Shown: positions 31,309 through 40,693 of the stretch, piece after piece
How positions within the stretch are numbered: position 1 is the first letter of the stretch
How the letters are laid out: the number at the start of each line of letters is the position of its first letter
Assembly (NCBI GenBank): GCA_902597575.1
Contig: CACJYF010000002.1
Span: forward strand, 1 to 64,000
Direction of reading: 5' to 3'
DNA length: 64,000 nt
Source of the DNA: an uncultured Pelagibacteraceae bacterium
Lineage (GTDB): Bacteria > Pseudomonadota > Alphaproteobacteria > Pelagibacterales > Pelagibacteraceae
The notes under the pieces: model-generated
Told to the model about the DNA's origin: nothing
The model's database searches: none
The model's input: the letters and a program-made list of their open reading frames with translations, nothing else
Program-made: the position numbers and the translations under genes

Positions 31309-32607
31309 ATGACTAAATTATTAAAAAAAATAAGTGTACCACTTGTTAGTTTAATTTTTTTATTAAACATGAGTAGTGCAGGATATGCAGAATCAACTGT
31401 TTCTGCAGAAGTAGGGTTTATTTTTAATACTCTACTATTTTTAATGTGTGGATTCCTGGTCTTTTTTATGGCTTGTGGATTTGCAATGTTAGAGTCAGGT
31501 ATGGTTACATCGAAAAGTGTATCTGTAATCTGTGCAAAAAATATAGGTTTAGTATCCATTGGAGCAATAATGTTCTGGTTGGTTGGATATAACCTAGCAT
31601 ATGGTATCCCAGAAGGAGGATACATTGGAAAATTCATTCCGTGGAAAGACGGTAGTAAAATCGATACTGGTTATGCGGATGGATCAGATTGGTATTTCCA
31701 AATGGTATTTTGTGTAACAACAGTTTCAATTGTTTCTGGAACAATGGCTGAAAGAATTAAATTATGGCCATTCTTTTTATTTGCAGCAATTTTAGCTGGT
31801 GTTATTTATCCAATTGTAATGGGTTGGCAGTGGGGAGGCGGCTGGTTAGCTAAAGCTGGTTTCTCAGATTTTGCTGGTTCAACATTAGTTCACTCAACTG
31901 GTGGAGCAGCTGCTTTAGCTGGTGCAATACTTATTGGGCCTAGATTAGGTAGATTTACTAAGTCTGGAGCTCCAGCACCACTTAAACCTTTTGCAGCATC
32001 ATCAATCCCATTAGTTACATTAGGTGTATTCATCTTATGGCTAGGTTGGTTCGGATTTAATGGTGGTTCACAATTAGCAATAGGAACCGCTCCTGATGCA
32101 ATTGCTGTATCAAAAATATTTATAAACACTCTATTAGCTGGTGCAGGTGGTGTAATGGCTGCTGCAGCTGTCACTAGATTATCTGGTAAAACAGATGTTG
32201 TGCAAATGCTTAATGGATGTATTGGTGGCCTAGTTGCTATTACTGCAGAACCATTAATGCCTTCACCGTTTGCTTCAATTTTAATTGGTGCAGTAGGAGG
32301 TATAATAGTTGTTTATGGTACGAAGATGTTGTTTGCTTTAAAAATTGATGACGTAGTCGGAGCAATTCCTGCTCACATGTTTGCAGGTATCTGGGGAACT
32401 TTAATAGTTCCAGCTACAAACTCGGGTGCGAATTTTGGTACTCAGTTACTAGGCGTAATTTCAATAAATGCATTTGTATTTGTTGCTGCGTTTATAGTTT
32501 GGTCATTGATGAAAGCTACAATGGGTATCAGATTGAGTAAAGAAGCTGAACTGAAAGGAACTGACGTGTCAGAGACTGGAGTTATAGCTTACTCAATTAG
32601 AGACTAA
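31309..32607 (+). CDS. amtB: ammonium transporter
   Basis: signal-like N-terminus; GWQWGGGWLAKAGFSDFAGSTLVHSTGG, GWFGFNGGSQLAI. Confidence 0.95.
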   Translation: MTKLLKKISVPLVSLIFLLNMSSAGYAESTVSAEVGFIFNTLLFLMCGFLVFFMACGFAMLESGMVTSKSVSVICAKNIGLVSIGAIMFWLVGYNLAYGIPEGGYIGKFIPWKDGSKIDTGYADGSDWYFQMVFCVTTVSIVSGTMAERIKLWPFFLFAAILAGVIYPIVMGWQWGGGWLAKAGFSDFAGSTLVHSTGGAAALAGAILIGPRLGRFTKSGAPAPLKPFAASSIPLVTLGVFILWLGWFGFNGGSQLAIGTAPDAIAVSKIFINTLLAGAGGVMAAAAVTRLSGKTDVVQMLNGCIGGLVAITAEPLMPSPFASILIGAVGGIIVVYGTKMLFALKIDDVVGAIPAHMFAGIWGTLIVPATNSGANFGTQLLGVISINAFVFVAAFIVWSLMKATMGIRLSKEAELKGTDVSETGVIAYSIRD

Positions 32608-32621
32608 TTGCTTGCAATATT

Positions 32622-32669
32622 AAGGAACTCTTCGCTCTCTGTAAAAAATTACTCATCGAAGAGTTCCTT
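32622..32669. other. long-loop hairpin AAGGAACTCTTCG-N22-CGAAGAGTTCCTT
   Basis: perfect 13-bp stem downstream of amtB. Confidence 0.7.
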
Positions 32670-32701
32670 TAAAACTTTTCTCTCTAGTTAGTTAAAAAAC
32701 T

Positions 32702-32732
32702 AAAAGCCCCCTCCCTCGGGGGCTTTTTTTTT
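32702..32732 (+). terminator. Rho-independent terminator AAAAGCCCCC-tccctc-GGGGGCTTTTTTTTT
   Basis: GC-rich stem followed by T-tract. Confidence 0.92.
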
Positions 32733-32745
32733 GCCCTTATAAAAA

Positions 32746-33762
32746 TTATTTATTCTCATCCCAAAGTTTTTTCCAGTCAATTTGTGGAGATAAGCCATAT
32801 ATGGAATTTATATTTGTCAAATGAATAGCAATTGAAGGCATTGGAGAAAAGCAGAAAACCTTTTTATACAAATCGTGAAGCGGCTTCTCATAAGGATCAT
32901 AATTATTCAAAAACATATCTTCGTAATAATTCCAAAATTTTTTGAGTGTGTTTTTTGATAATAAATATGTGCAAAGACTTTCTCCAACTTGTCTCCAGTG
33001 TTTTTTGTGACCCATTAAAATACGAGTAGTTTCATATTTCTGATAAAGATAGGGATAATCTGAAGGACATAAAATTATATCATCTTCTGTTTGAGAAGAA
33101 AATTTTTGATAGCTACATACCATTTCTTCAATGGCGTTTTCTGTATGAATATAATCGTCCTCAACAAAATAAATTAAATCATAGTCCTCTTTTAAAGCAA
33201 AATTTTTTGATTGCATTATATGACAATTATGAGAGATCATTCTTGGATTATCTTTAAAATTCAACTTTTCTGAATATTTATCGATATCCAATTTTTCAAT
33301 GTCATAACTGATTTTTTCTTTTGAACAGATATTATTAAATTGATCAATTATACTTTTGTCAGCTTTATCGTCTATTATTTTTAGGTAGGTTTTTAACTCA
33401 TCAAATTTTTCATTAAAACTTGATATATTTCTGCAGATTGATCTTAATGATCTTAAAGTATATTCTTTTTTTTCTTCTTCAAATATTCTTTTCTTATTTT
33501 GACTAAGTAATTTATTTTCATTTGTAAAAGATCTAAAAATAACAAGTAAACTTTTTACTTTATTTTTAATTTCTATTTCCCCCAAAGGTAAGGTTATTAT
33601 TTTTTTATTTATTTCTGTAAAGTTCTGTTCCTCAGTATTTTCTCTTGTTGAAAAAGTTAAGTTATTTTGATCGATAAGTTCAAATCCTAATTTACGATTT
33701 ATCTTAATTAACCATTTTTTTAAAAAATTCGAATTAGATTTATTTTTTTCAATTTTTTTCAT
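32746..33762 (-). CDS. putative GT-A-type glycosyltransferase
   Basis: DLIYFVEDDYIHTENAIEEMV (acidic DxD-like motif); HKKHWRQVGESLCTYLLSKNTLKKF. Confidence 0.5.
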   Translation of the reverse strand: MKKIEKNKSNSNFLKKWLIKINRKLGFELIDQNNLTFSTRENTEEQNFTEINKKIITLPLGEIEIKNKVKSLLVIFRSFTNENKLLSQNKKRIFEEEKKEYTLRSLRSICRNISSFNEKFDELKTYLKIIDDKADKSIIDQFNNICSKEKISYDIEKLDIDKYSEKLNFKDNPRMISHNCHIMQSKNFALKEDYDLIYFVEDDYIHTENAIEEMVCSYQKFSSQTEDDIILCPSDYPYLYQKYETTRILMGHKKHWRQVGESLCTYLLSKNTLKKFWNYYEDMFLNNYDPYEKPLHDLYKKVFCFSPMPSIAIHLTNINSIYGLSPQIDWKKLWDENK

Positions 33763-33894
33763 TATTTTATTTGCTCATTATAATTGGATAACCAAATTTG
33801 ATTATTTTATCAATATTATTACCATGAGTGTAAATTATTTGTATTTTTAATGTTTTTTTTAAATTTTGAAGTAATATAATTAATTAATAAATTT

Positions 33895-34278
33895 ATGGTT
33901 ATTAAGTCTTCCAAATCTTTAGTTTCAGAGGCCTTAGATCAAATTGAAACTATCAATGCTGACCAAGCATTCGATAAAGTAAATAATGATCAATGTAATT
34001 TAATTGATATTAGAGATATAAGGGAACTTGAGAGGGAGGGCAGAATAGATAAATCACTTCACATTCCAAGAGGTATGTTGGAGTTTTGGTTAGACCCTGA
34101 AAGCCCTTATTTTAAAGAAGGTAAGCTAGATATGAAAAAAGAGATGGTTCTTTTCTGTGCTGGTGGCTTGAGATCTGCTTTGGCAGCAAAAACTTTAAAA
34201 GATATGGGGTTTGAAAAAGTTTCTCATATCGACGGAGGTTTTGGTAAATTAAAAGATAGTAAATTTAAAATTACCTAA
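33895..34278 (+). CDS. rhodanese-like protein
   Basis: NLIDIRDIRELEREGRI..., VLFCAGGLRSALAAKTLKDMGF. Confidence 0.88.
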   Translation: MVIKSSKSLVSEALDQIETINADQAFDKVNNDQCNLIDIRDIRELEREGRIDKSLHIPRGMLEFWLDPESPYFKEGKLDMKKEMVLFCAGGLRSALAAKTLKDMGFEKVSHIDGGFGKLKDSKFKIT

Positions 34279-34853
34279 GAATTAAATTCATCAAGAGCAT
34301 ACTCAAGTCTATCTTGTCCCCAAAAAAGTTTATCATTTACAACAAAAGTAGGAGCACCAAATATATTTTCTTTGAATGCCAAATTTGTCAAATTCTTTAA
34401 TTCATCTTTAATTTTTTCATCTTTTATACCATTAGCAAATGAATTTTCATCAATTTCAGAATCAGATAAAATTTTTTTTATATTCTCTTCTTTTGATATA
34501 TCGATATTATCTTTCCAGTAGGCATCAAAGCAAATATCAAAAAATTTATCTTTTTTATCTTTATTAATAAAAAGGAAACCTCTCATAAGATACAAGGAAT
34601 TAATTGGAAATTTTTCATTCCATTTAAAAGGTATTTTATTTTTTTCTGCAATTAAAACACAGTCATCTCTCATATTTTTCATTTTTCTCTCATTAAAAGC
34701 TGGAGCGGTAATATTACCAAGGTTATGTAAACCGCCTAATAAAATACCCTTATAATTAAAATTTTTTCTTTGATTTAAATTAATAATTTTTCTATGTGCT
34801 AAATATGAATAAGGGCTAATAAAATCAAAATAAAAATCAATTAATTTACTCAT
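34275..34853 (-). CDS. DsbA-family / 2-hydroxychromene-2-carboxylate isomerase-like
   Basis: IDFYFDFISPYSYLAHRKI, NIFGAPTFVVNDKLFWGQDRLEY. Confidence 0.88.
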   Translation of the reverse strand: MSKLIDFYFDFISPYSYLAHRKIINLNQRKNFNYKGILLGGLHNLGNITAPAFNERKMKNMRDDCVLIAEKNKIPFKWNEKFPINSLYLMRGFLFINKDKKDKFFDICFDAYWKDNIDISKEENIKKILSDSEIDENSFANGIKDEKIKDELKNLTNLAFKENIFGAPTFVVNDKLFWGQDRLEYALDEFNS

Positions 34854-35319
34854 ATAAATTTATACTTTTTGCATAAAATATACGTATAAGCCAATATATG
34901 AATATGCCCAAAGGACCAATCAAGTAAGTTATTATCAAGGGAAAAGCGACAAGAATTTTGTTTATTAATAACTTTTGAGAGTCTCTTACCATCCATCCTC
35001 CAATAAATAAATTTAAAGATACAAAATGTATCCAAAATAAAATTAGAAATAAATTGTTTGAAAATAAGTTGGATAAATTGGATATACTTAGGTAAAGCTC
35101 AAAGTTACCAATAAAATCATATGTATTTAGATAAGATTTATATAATGCAAATATATACACTCCACTAAGCAACAAGATTGGCAAAATAGAAGTTACAAAA
35201 AATTTATTTATATTTGATGATGGAAAAAAAATTAATATTAGCCAAAATGGTAATACACCTAAATTTACCCAAAAATAGAGAATTTCAATTGTAAAATATG
35301 CATAAATTTGTTCGATCAT
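34846..35319 (-). CDS. ABA4-like / DUF4281 membrane protein
   Basis: LPFWLILIFFPSS...LFIGGWMVRDSQK...FPLIITYLIGPLGIFIYWLIR. Confidence 0.7.
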   Translation of the reverse strand: MIEQIYAYFTIEILYFWVNLGVLPFWLILIFFPSSNINKFFVTSILPILLLSGVYIFALYKSYLNTYDFIGNFELYLSISNLSNLFSNNLFLILFWIHFVSLNLFIGGWMVRDSQKLLINKILVAFPLIITYLIGPLGIFIYWLIRIFYAKSINLYE

Positions 35320-35347
35320 TTAAAATTATATTATATTAAATCTAACA

Positions 35348-35911
35348 ATGATTCCTATAAGAAATAAACGAAAAACCTTACAAGCAACTGTAGATGAAAT
35401 AAGAAATTTTGCTTTGGCTTATGTTGATAAATATGCACCATCAAAACAACAATTACGCACATATTTATTGAAGAAATATTTAAAATTATCAGTGCCAAAT
35501 ATAAAAAAACAAGATGTCACCAACTTAATTGATGTTGTTCTTTCTGATTTAGAAAAGAGTAAATTTATAAATGACAAATTTTATTCAGAAAGCAAGGCTA
35601 AAAGTATGATCCGTAGGGGAAGCTCAATTAATAAAATTAGAAATTATCTAATTGGAAAAGGAGTGAAAGACCAATTCATCAAGGATACTGTTAATAAAAT
35701 TAATGAGAATAATTCAGATCAAGATTTTTTTTCAGCAATTAAAATTTGCAAAAAGAAAAGGATAGGCCCAGCTAGAACCGAGGATAATCGTCCATTATTT
35801 TATAAAAAAGATATATCTCTATTAGCAAGAAACGGATTTGATTTTGAAACTTCAAAAAAAGTGATGGATTTACAAAAAGATGATTTTATAAAAATAATTA
35901 GATTACTTTAA
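35348..35911 (+). CDS. recX: RecX family regulatory protein
   Basis: RecX-like repeats (FINDKFYSESKAKSMIRRGSSINKIRNYLIGKGV). Confidence 0.75.
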   Translation: MIPIRNKRKTLQATVDEIRNFALAYVDKYAPSKQQLRTYLLKKYLKLSVPNIKKQDVTNLIDVVLSDLEKSKFINDKFYSESKAKSMIRRGSSINKIRNYLIGKGVKDQFIKDTVNKINENNSDQDFFSAIKICKKKRIGPARTEDNRPLFYKKDISLLARNGFDFETSKKVMDLQKDDFIKIIRLL

Positions 35912-36046
35912 TTTATTTTTTTTTTCATCTTTAACTAAATTGTTAATTTTATTTCTGATATAATTCTTTACAAAGACAAATACCAAAAGACCAAAAATTG
36001 ATACAGAGATAATTATAATTAATATTATTCTTAGTTGTTCATCCAT
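35903..36046 (-). CDS. small single-TM protein, 47 aa (MDEQLRIILIIIISVSIFGLLVFVFVKNYIRNKINNLVKDEKKNKLK)
   Basis: ATG-to-TAA ORF starting right after the cysQ stop; 3' end overlaps recX stop antisense. Confidence 0.5.
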   Translation of the reverse strand: MDEQLRIILIIIISVSIFGLLVFVFVKNYIRNKINNLVKDEKKNKLK

Positions 36047-36047
36047 T

Positions 36048-36818
36048 TTAGATACTATTTCTTTTTAAAATTAAGCTAGAATTTTTAAAATCTTTTTTAC
36101 CGTACTTAATTTTTTGGTTATTGAAATCAGTTACAATACCACCTGCGTGTTCTAAAATAGCATGACCAGCAGCTATATCCCATTCACGGGCTCTTGGTTC
36201 TGCTACATAACCATCGTATTCGCCAGCAGCTATAACACAAAATTTTAGAGAACTTTTCATTTTAACAAATTCTTTTACATTTAATTCTTTGTGAATACTT
36301 TCAATTTCAGGCTTAATATTATTTGAGTAAGAAACAAATTTTACAAAATTTTTATTAAAATTTTTTGAACATTCTAATTTCACCTTATTCTCACCTGCGA
36401 TTTCATAAGCATTATTCAATCCAAATGAATAAAACATTCTTTTTTTTGCTGGAGCAAAAATTAATCCACCAGCTGGTTGACTCTCTAAAATTAGTCCTGC
36501 ATTAAGTGTAAACTCATCTAAATTATTTATATAATCATAAGTACCATCAATAGGATCAATTAACCAAAAATTATTAAGATTCTTTTTATCCTTATTTTCA
36601 GAACTCTCTTCAGAGACGATTGGCAATTCGGGTGTAAGTGTTTTTATTTTCTTGGTTAAAATTTCATTAACCTTTATGTCTCCATTGCTAACGGGCGTAT
36701 TATCAGATTTCATTTTTTTCTTTAGACCTTTATCTCTTAAATCCAAAGCAACTTGACCAGCATATAAAAAAGTAGCAATTAATTCTTCAACAATTTTTTT
36801 TATATTTTCATCATTCAT
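36048..36818 (-). CDS. cysQ: 3'(2'),5'-bisphosphate nucleotidase / inositol monophosphatase family
   Basis: WLIDPIDGTYDYINN, AREWDIAAGHAILEHAGG. Confidence 0.85.
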   Translation of the reverse strand: MNDENIKKIVEELIATFLYAGQVALDLRDKGLKKKMKSDNTPVSNGDIKVNEILTKKIKTLTPELPIVSEESSENKDKKNLNNFWLIDPIDGTYDYINNLDEFTLNAGLILESQPAGGLIFAPAKKRMFYSFGLNNAYEIAGENKVKLECSKNFNKNFVKFVSYSNNIKPEIESIHKELNVKEFVKMKSSLKFCVIAAGEYDGYVAEPRAREWDIAAGHAILEHAGGIVTDFNNQKIKYGKKDFKNSSLILKRNSI

Positions 36819-36981
36819 ATATTTTTATTAACACTATATTTTTTATATTAATTACTTTTTTTCCTACATTTTCAAAATTAACTGTAACTTTTTCATCAAT
36901 AATTGATTGAACTTGACCAACACCCCATTCACTATTTGCGGGATTTTTTACTTTATCTCCTGGTTCAAAATCTAAAATCAT
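36811..36981 (-). CDS. DUF3553-type small protein, 56 aa ([56 protein letters not shown])
   Basis: ATG-to-TGA ORF, 8-nt overlap with cysQ start; [14 protein letters not shown] pattern. Confidence 0.8.
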   Translation of the reverse strand: MILDFEPGDKVKNPANSEWGVGQVQSIIDEKVTVNFENVGKKVINIKNIVLIKIYE

Positions 36982-37022
36982 CCTATTTTATTTATAATAA
37001 AAATGAGTATAAATACCAGCAA

Positions 37023-38141
37023 ATGAATAAAGAATTAAACTCAATCGGCTTAAACAAAAAATCATCGGATACCACTGTGGTTGTTGCTATGTCAGGTGGT
37101 GTAGACTCCTCAACAGTTGCTGGTATGATGAAAAAAGAAGGTTATAAAGTTATTGGCATTACTTTAAAACTTTACGATGATAGTAAAGATGTAGCAAAAT
37201 CTAAACAATGTTGTTCGGGTCAAGATATTATGGACGCCAAGAGAGTAGCCAATAAACTAGATATAGAACATAAAGTTTTGTATTACCAAAATAAATTTAA
37301 ACAAGGAGTTGTTAATAATTTTGTAGATAGCTATTTAAAAGGTGAAACGCCAATACCATGTGTGCAATGTAATCAAACTGTAAAATTCAAAGATTTATTT
37401 GAATTTTCAAAAGAATTAAATGCTGATGCTTTAGTTACAGGTCATTATGTAAAAAGTGTTACTTCAAACAATACTACTAATATGTATAGAGCAATCGATG
37501 AAAATCGAGATCAAAGCTATTTTCTATTTAACACCACAAGAGATCAATTAGACTACTTAAGATTTCCCTTAGGAGTCTTGCATAAGAGTGAGACTAGAGA
37601 AATAGCACAAGAGTTAGATCTAAATGTTGCAGATAAACCTGATAGCCAAGATATTTGTTTTGTTCCTAATGGCGATTATGCATCTGTTATTCAAAAATTT
37701 AGGCCTGACTCTTTTAAAAAAGGTAATATTAAAAACTTACATGGCAAAGTTATTGGTGTTCACGATGGAATAGTAAATTTTACGATAGGTCAAAGAAAAG
37801 GTATTAAGATTTCAAATGATGAACCACTTTATGTTGTTAAGATAAATTCCGATAAAAATGAGATTATTGTAGGTTCAAGAAAGTTTTTAGGGAAAAAAGA
37901 AATTTTATTAAAAGATGTTAATTTATTATCTGGAAAACAGGAATTTGAAAAAAAAATTTATGTAAAAGTCAGATCTACTGGAAAATTATTAGGCGCTAAA
38001 GTTAAATTAGCTAAGAATGATAGCGCAAACGTGGAGCTAGATATGTCTGAGGATGGTATATCTCCAGGTCAAGCATGTGTTTTTTATAACAAAGACTCTC
38101 AGGGTTATAAAGTTTTGGGAGGTGGTTGGATAAAAGAATAA
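37023..38141 (+). CDS. mnmA: tRNA-specific 2-thiouridylase MnmA (start moved from 36903 to 37023)
   Basis: [46 protein letters not shown]. Confidence 0.93.
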   Translation: MNKELNSIGLNKKSSDTTVVVAMSGGVDSSTVAGMMKKEGYKVIGITLKLYDDSKDVAKSKQCCSGQDIMDAKRVANKLDIEHKVLYYQNKFKQGVVNNFVDSYLKGETPIPCVQCNQTVKFKDLFEFSKELNADALVTGHYVKSVTSNNTTNMYRAIDENRDQSYFLFNTTRDQLDYLRFPLGVLHKSETREIAQELDLNVADKPDSQDICFVPNGDYASVIQKFRPDSFKKGNIKNLHGKVIGVHDGIVNFTIGQRKGIKISNDEPLYVVKINSDKNEIIVGSRKFLGKKEILLKDVNLLSGKQEFEKKIYVKVRSTGKLLGAKVKLAKNDSANVELDMSEDGISPGQACVFYNKDSQGYKVLGGGWIKE

Positions 38142-38142
38142 G

Positions 38143-38226
38143 CTATTTTTTCTTGTTCTTTTTTCGAGCTCTTCTCTTTTTAGAACCCATTTTTCTTCTG
38201 CCTCTGTGTTTCTTTGGGTAACTCAT
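38143..38226 (-). CDS. very basic 27-aa peptide (MSYPKKHRGRRKMGSKKRRARKKNKKK)
   Basis: ATG-to-TAG ORF filling the mnmA-metC gap; absent from ORF track. Confidence 0.55.
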   Translation of the reverse strand: MSYPKKHRGRRKMGSKKRRARKKNKKK

Positions 38227-38299
38227 TAAATCCTTTACATTAATTTATTGAATTTTTCATATGGATATAGCATTGTCAACTTATCATATCAAATTTTTT

Positions 38300-39475
38300 A
38301 TGGTTAAATCTTTTAAAACATTCTTAAAGCACACAGCAAAAGATTTTCATAATCAGTCAGTAAACCCTCCAGTAGTTAGAGCTTCAACAATTATCTTTAA
38401 GTCAATGCAACACATAAGAAAGACACAAGTTAAAGCCCAAAAAAAACCTACAGGCGGTCATTTTGATTATGGAAGACAAGGAACATCAACAACTTATATA
38501 TTACAGAGAATATTGACTAAGCTAGAGGATAGCTATCATGTTTTCACAACTCCAACAGGTTTTGGATCAGTTTTTTTAGCTATATTTAGTGTTGTTAGAC
38601 CTGGAGATGAAATGCTAGTTGCTGACCCAGTTTACAGCCCAACAAGAATTCTAACAGAAAACTATTTAAAAGAATTTAATGTAAGGACTGTTTTTTACAA
38701 TCCTCATGATTTGAAAACATTAAAGAACAATATAACGAAAAAAACAAAATTAATTTTTGTAGAAAATCCAGGAAGTAATACTTTTGATTTTCAAGATTTA
38801 GGTAAAATCATTTCAATTGCAAAAAAACATAAAATATTTACTGCGATTGATAACACTTGGGGAACTCCATATTATTTGAAACCAATGAAATTAGGTTTTG
38901 ATATGTCAATTGTTTCAGCAACCAAATACTATTCTGGTCACTCTGACGTGATGGGAGGTAGTTTAGCAGTAAACAAAAAAGTTTTTAATAAAGTAAAAGC
39001 AGCAGAAAAAATCACAGGTTTAAGACTTGGTCCAGATGATGCTTATTTAATTACAAGAGGTTTGAGAACTCTTGACGTGAGATTAGATAGACATAGTGAG
39101 AATGCCAAAAAAATTGCAGCTTTTTTATCAAAAAATAAAAAAATTCAGTTACTCTATCCATTTAAGAAAAATTCAGAGAATTATAGAATGTGGAAAAAAT
39201 ATTACTCAGGTGCATCTGGTTTAATGGGTTTAAAAATAAAATCAAATAGCGCTAAGTCGGTAAAAAAATTTGTAAATTCGCTTAAATTATTTGGTTATGG
39301 ATATAGCTGGGGTGGATTTGAAAGTTTGGTATTACATCAAGAATTTAGAGAAACAGGAAAAAGAAAATATATGAATTTGTTAAAAGATGAACATTTAGTT
39401 CGATTGCATATAGGACTAGAAGATCCTAAAGACTTAATTCAGGATATCAAACAAGCGTTAAGATATTTAAGATGA
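38300..39475 (+). CDS. metC: cystathionine beta-lyase-like PLP enzyme (start likely 38300)
   Basis: HFDYGRQGTSTTYILQR, FVENPGSNTFDFQDL, VSATKYYSGHSDVMGG. Confidence 0.88.
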   Translation: MVKSFKTFLKHTAKDFHNQSVNPPVVRASTIIFKSMQHIRKTQVKAQKKPTGGHFDYGRQGTSTTYILQRILTKLEDSYHVFTTPTGFGSVFLAIFSVVRPGDEMLVADPVYSPTRILTENYLKEFNVRTVFYNPHDLKTLKNNITKKTKLIFVENPGSNTFDFQDLGKIISIAKKHKIFTAIDNTWGTPYYLKPMKLGFDMSIVSATKYYSGHSDVMGGSLAVNKKVFNKVKAAEKITGLRLGPDDAYLITRGLRTLDVRLDRHSENAKKIAAFLSKNKKIQLLYPFKKNSENYRMWKKYYSGASGLMGLKIKSNSAKSVKKFVNSLKLFGYGYSWGGFESLVLHQEFRETGKRKYMNLLKDEHLVRLHIGLEDPKDLIQDIKQALRYLR

Positions 39476-40692
39476 TCTCTGAAAAATTTTTCCAATCTAA
39501 AACTGCAATTGTAACTTTGATAGCTGCATGTTTCGTTGTTTTAATTTCTTTAGGAGTAAGGCAAACTTTCGGACTATTTTTTATGGATTTTAACGAAAGT
39601 TTAAAAATTAGTAATACCGCGTTTGGTTTTGCTATAGGAATGCAAATGCTTATGTGGGGTATCACAGGTCCTATTTTTGGGGCGATTGCAGATAAATATG
39701 GTGGACATATAGCTATAATTACAGCATTTATTTTTTATACATTAGGTATTTATTTTTTATACACGGGACCTAACACTGGAATATTTTTTCAAATTCATAT
39801 GGGTTTATTAATTGGAATCGGACTTGGTGGTACAGCGATCAGTATTCCGATGTCAATTGTTGGAAAACATTTTCCATTATCAACAAGAACAATTGCTATG
39901 AGTTTTGTAACTGCAATAGGTTCATTTGGTTATTTTCTTTCACCAATTTTTACAAATTATTCATTAAATGAGTTTGGATGGAATTATACATTATATATAT
40001 TCAGTTTATTTTTGTTATCAGGATTAGTTGTGGCATATTTTGTAAGATCTCCATCAGATTCAGAAAAAATTGAAAAAACCTCTGATCAATCATTTAAAGA
40101 AGCTCTTTCAGAAGCATTTAAAACCAAGAGTTATATATTACTTGTCTCAGGATTTTTTGTTTGTGGGTTTCATATAACTTTAGTTGGAACTCATGTTCCA
40201 AAGTATGTAGTTGATAGAGGATTAGAAGACTGGACAGCTGCAGCAATATTATCCTTAATCGGAGTTTTTAATATTTTTGGTTCATTATTAAGTGGTTATC
40301 TTTCAGCCAAGATGAGCAAAAAAATTATACTGAGTGCGATCTATTTTTTAAGGGGTATTTCGATTGCACTGTTTATATTCCTTCCTGCAAGTAATATTAA
40401 TGCATTCTTATTTGGAGCAAGTTTTGGTTTCTTATGGCTCTCAACAGTTCCAGCTACAAGTGGAATAGTAGCTCATTTATTTGGTACCAAATATTTGGGT
40501 CTTCTATACGGTATTGTTTTTTTAAGTCATCAAATTGGATCTTTTTTTGGGGCTTATTTGGGTGGATTATTTCATGATACATATGGGTCATATGATTACG
40601 CGTGGTATTTAGCAATTGCTTTATCCATATTCGCTGCAATAATCCATCTTCCAATTAGGGAAGAACCAGTTTTAAGATTAAAAACAGAATAA
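39472..40692 (+). CDS. MFS transporter (monocarboxylate/OFA-like)
   Basis: 12-TM style protein; LGVRQTFGLFFMDF. Confidence 0.85.
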   Translation: MISEKFFQSKTAIVTLIAACFVVLISLGVRQTFGLFFMDFNESLKISNTAFGFAIGMQMLMWGITGPIFGAIADKYGGHIAIITAFIFYTLGIYFLYTGPNTGIFFQIHMGLLIGIGLGGTAISIPMSIVGKHFPLSTRTIAMSFVTAIGSFGYFLSPIFTNYSLNEFGWNYTLYIFSLFLLSGLVVAYFVRSPSDSEKIEKTSDQSFKEALSEAFKTKSYILLVSGFFVCGFHITLVGTHVPKYVVDRGLEDWTAAAILSLIGVFNIFGSLLSGYLSAKMSKKIILSAIYFLRGISIALFIFLPASNINAFLFGASFGFLWLSTVPATSGIVAHLFGTKYLGLLYGIVFLSHQIGSFFGAYLGGLFHDTYGSYDYAWYLAIALSIFAAIIHLPIREEPVLRLKTE

Positions 40693-40693
40693 A

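Noticed and set aside
31890-32174. 94-aa minus-strand ORF inside amtB
   Set aside because: Antisense to conserved amtB; Ala/Pro-rich shadow translation
36903-37022. N-terminal extension of the mnmA ORF
   Set aside because: Overlaps the opposite-strand DUF3553-type gene; the 37023 ATG gives a normal MnmA N-terminus
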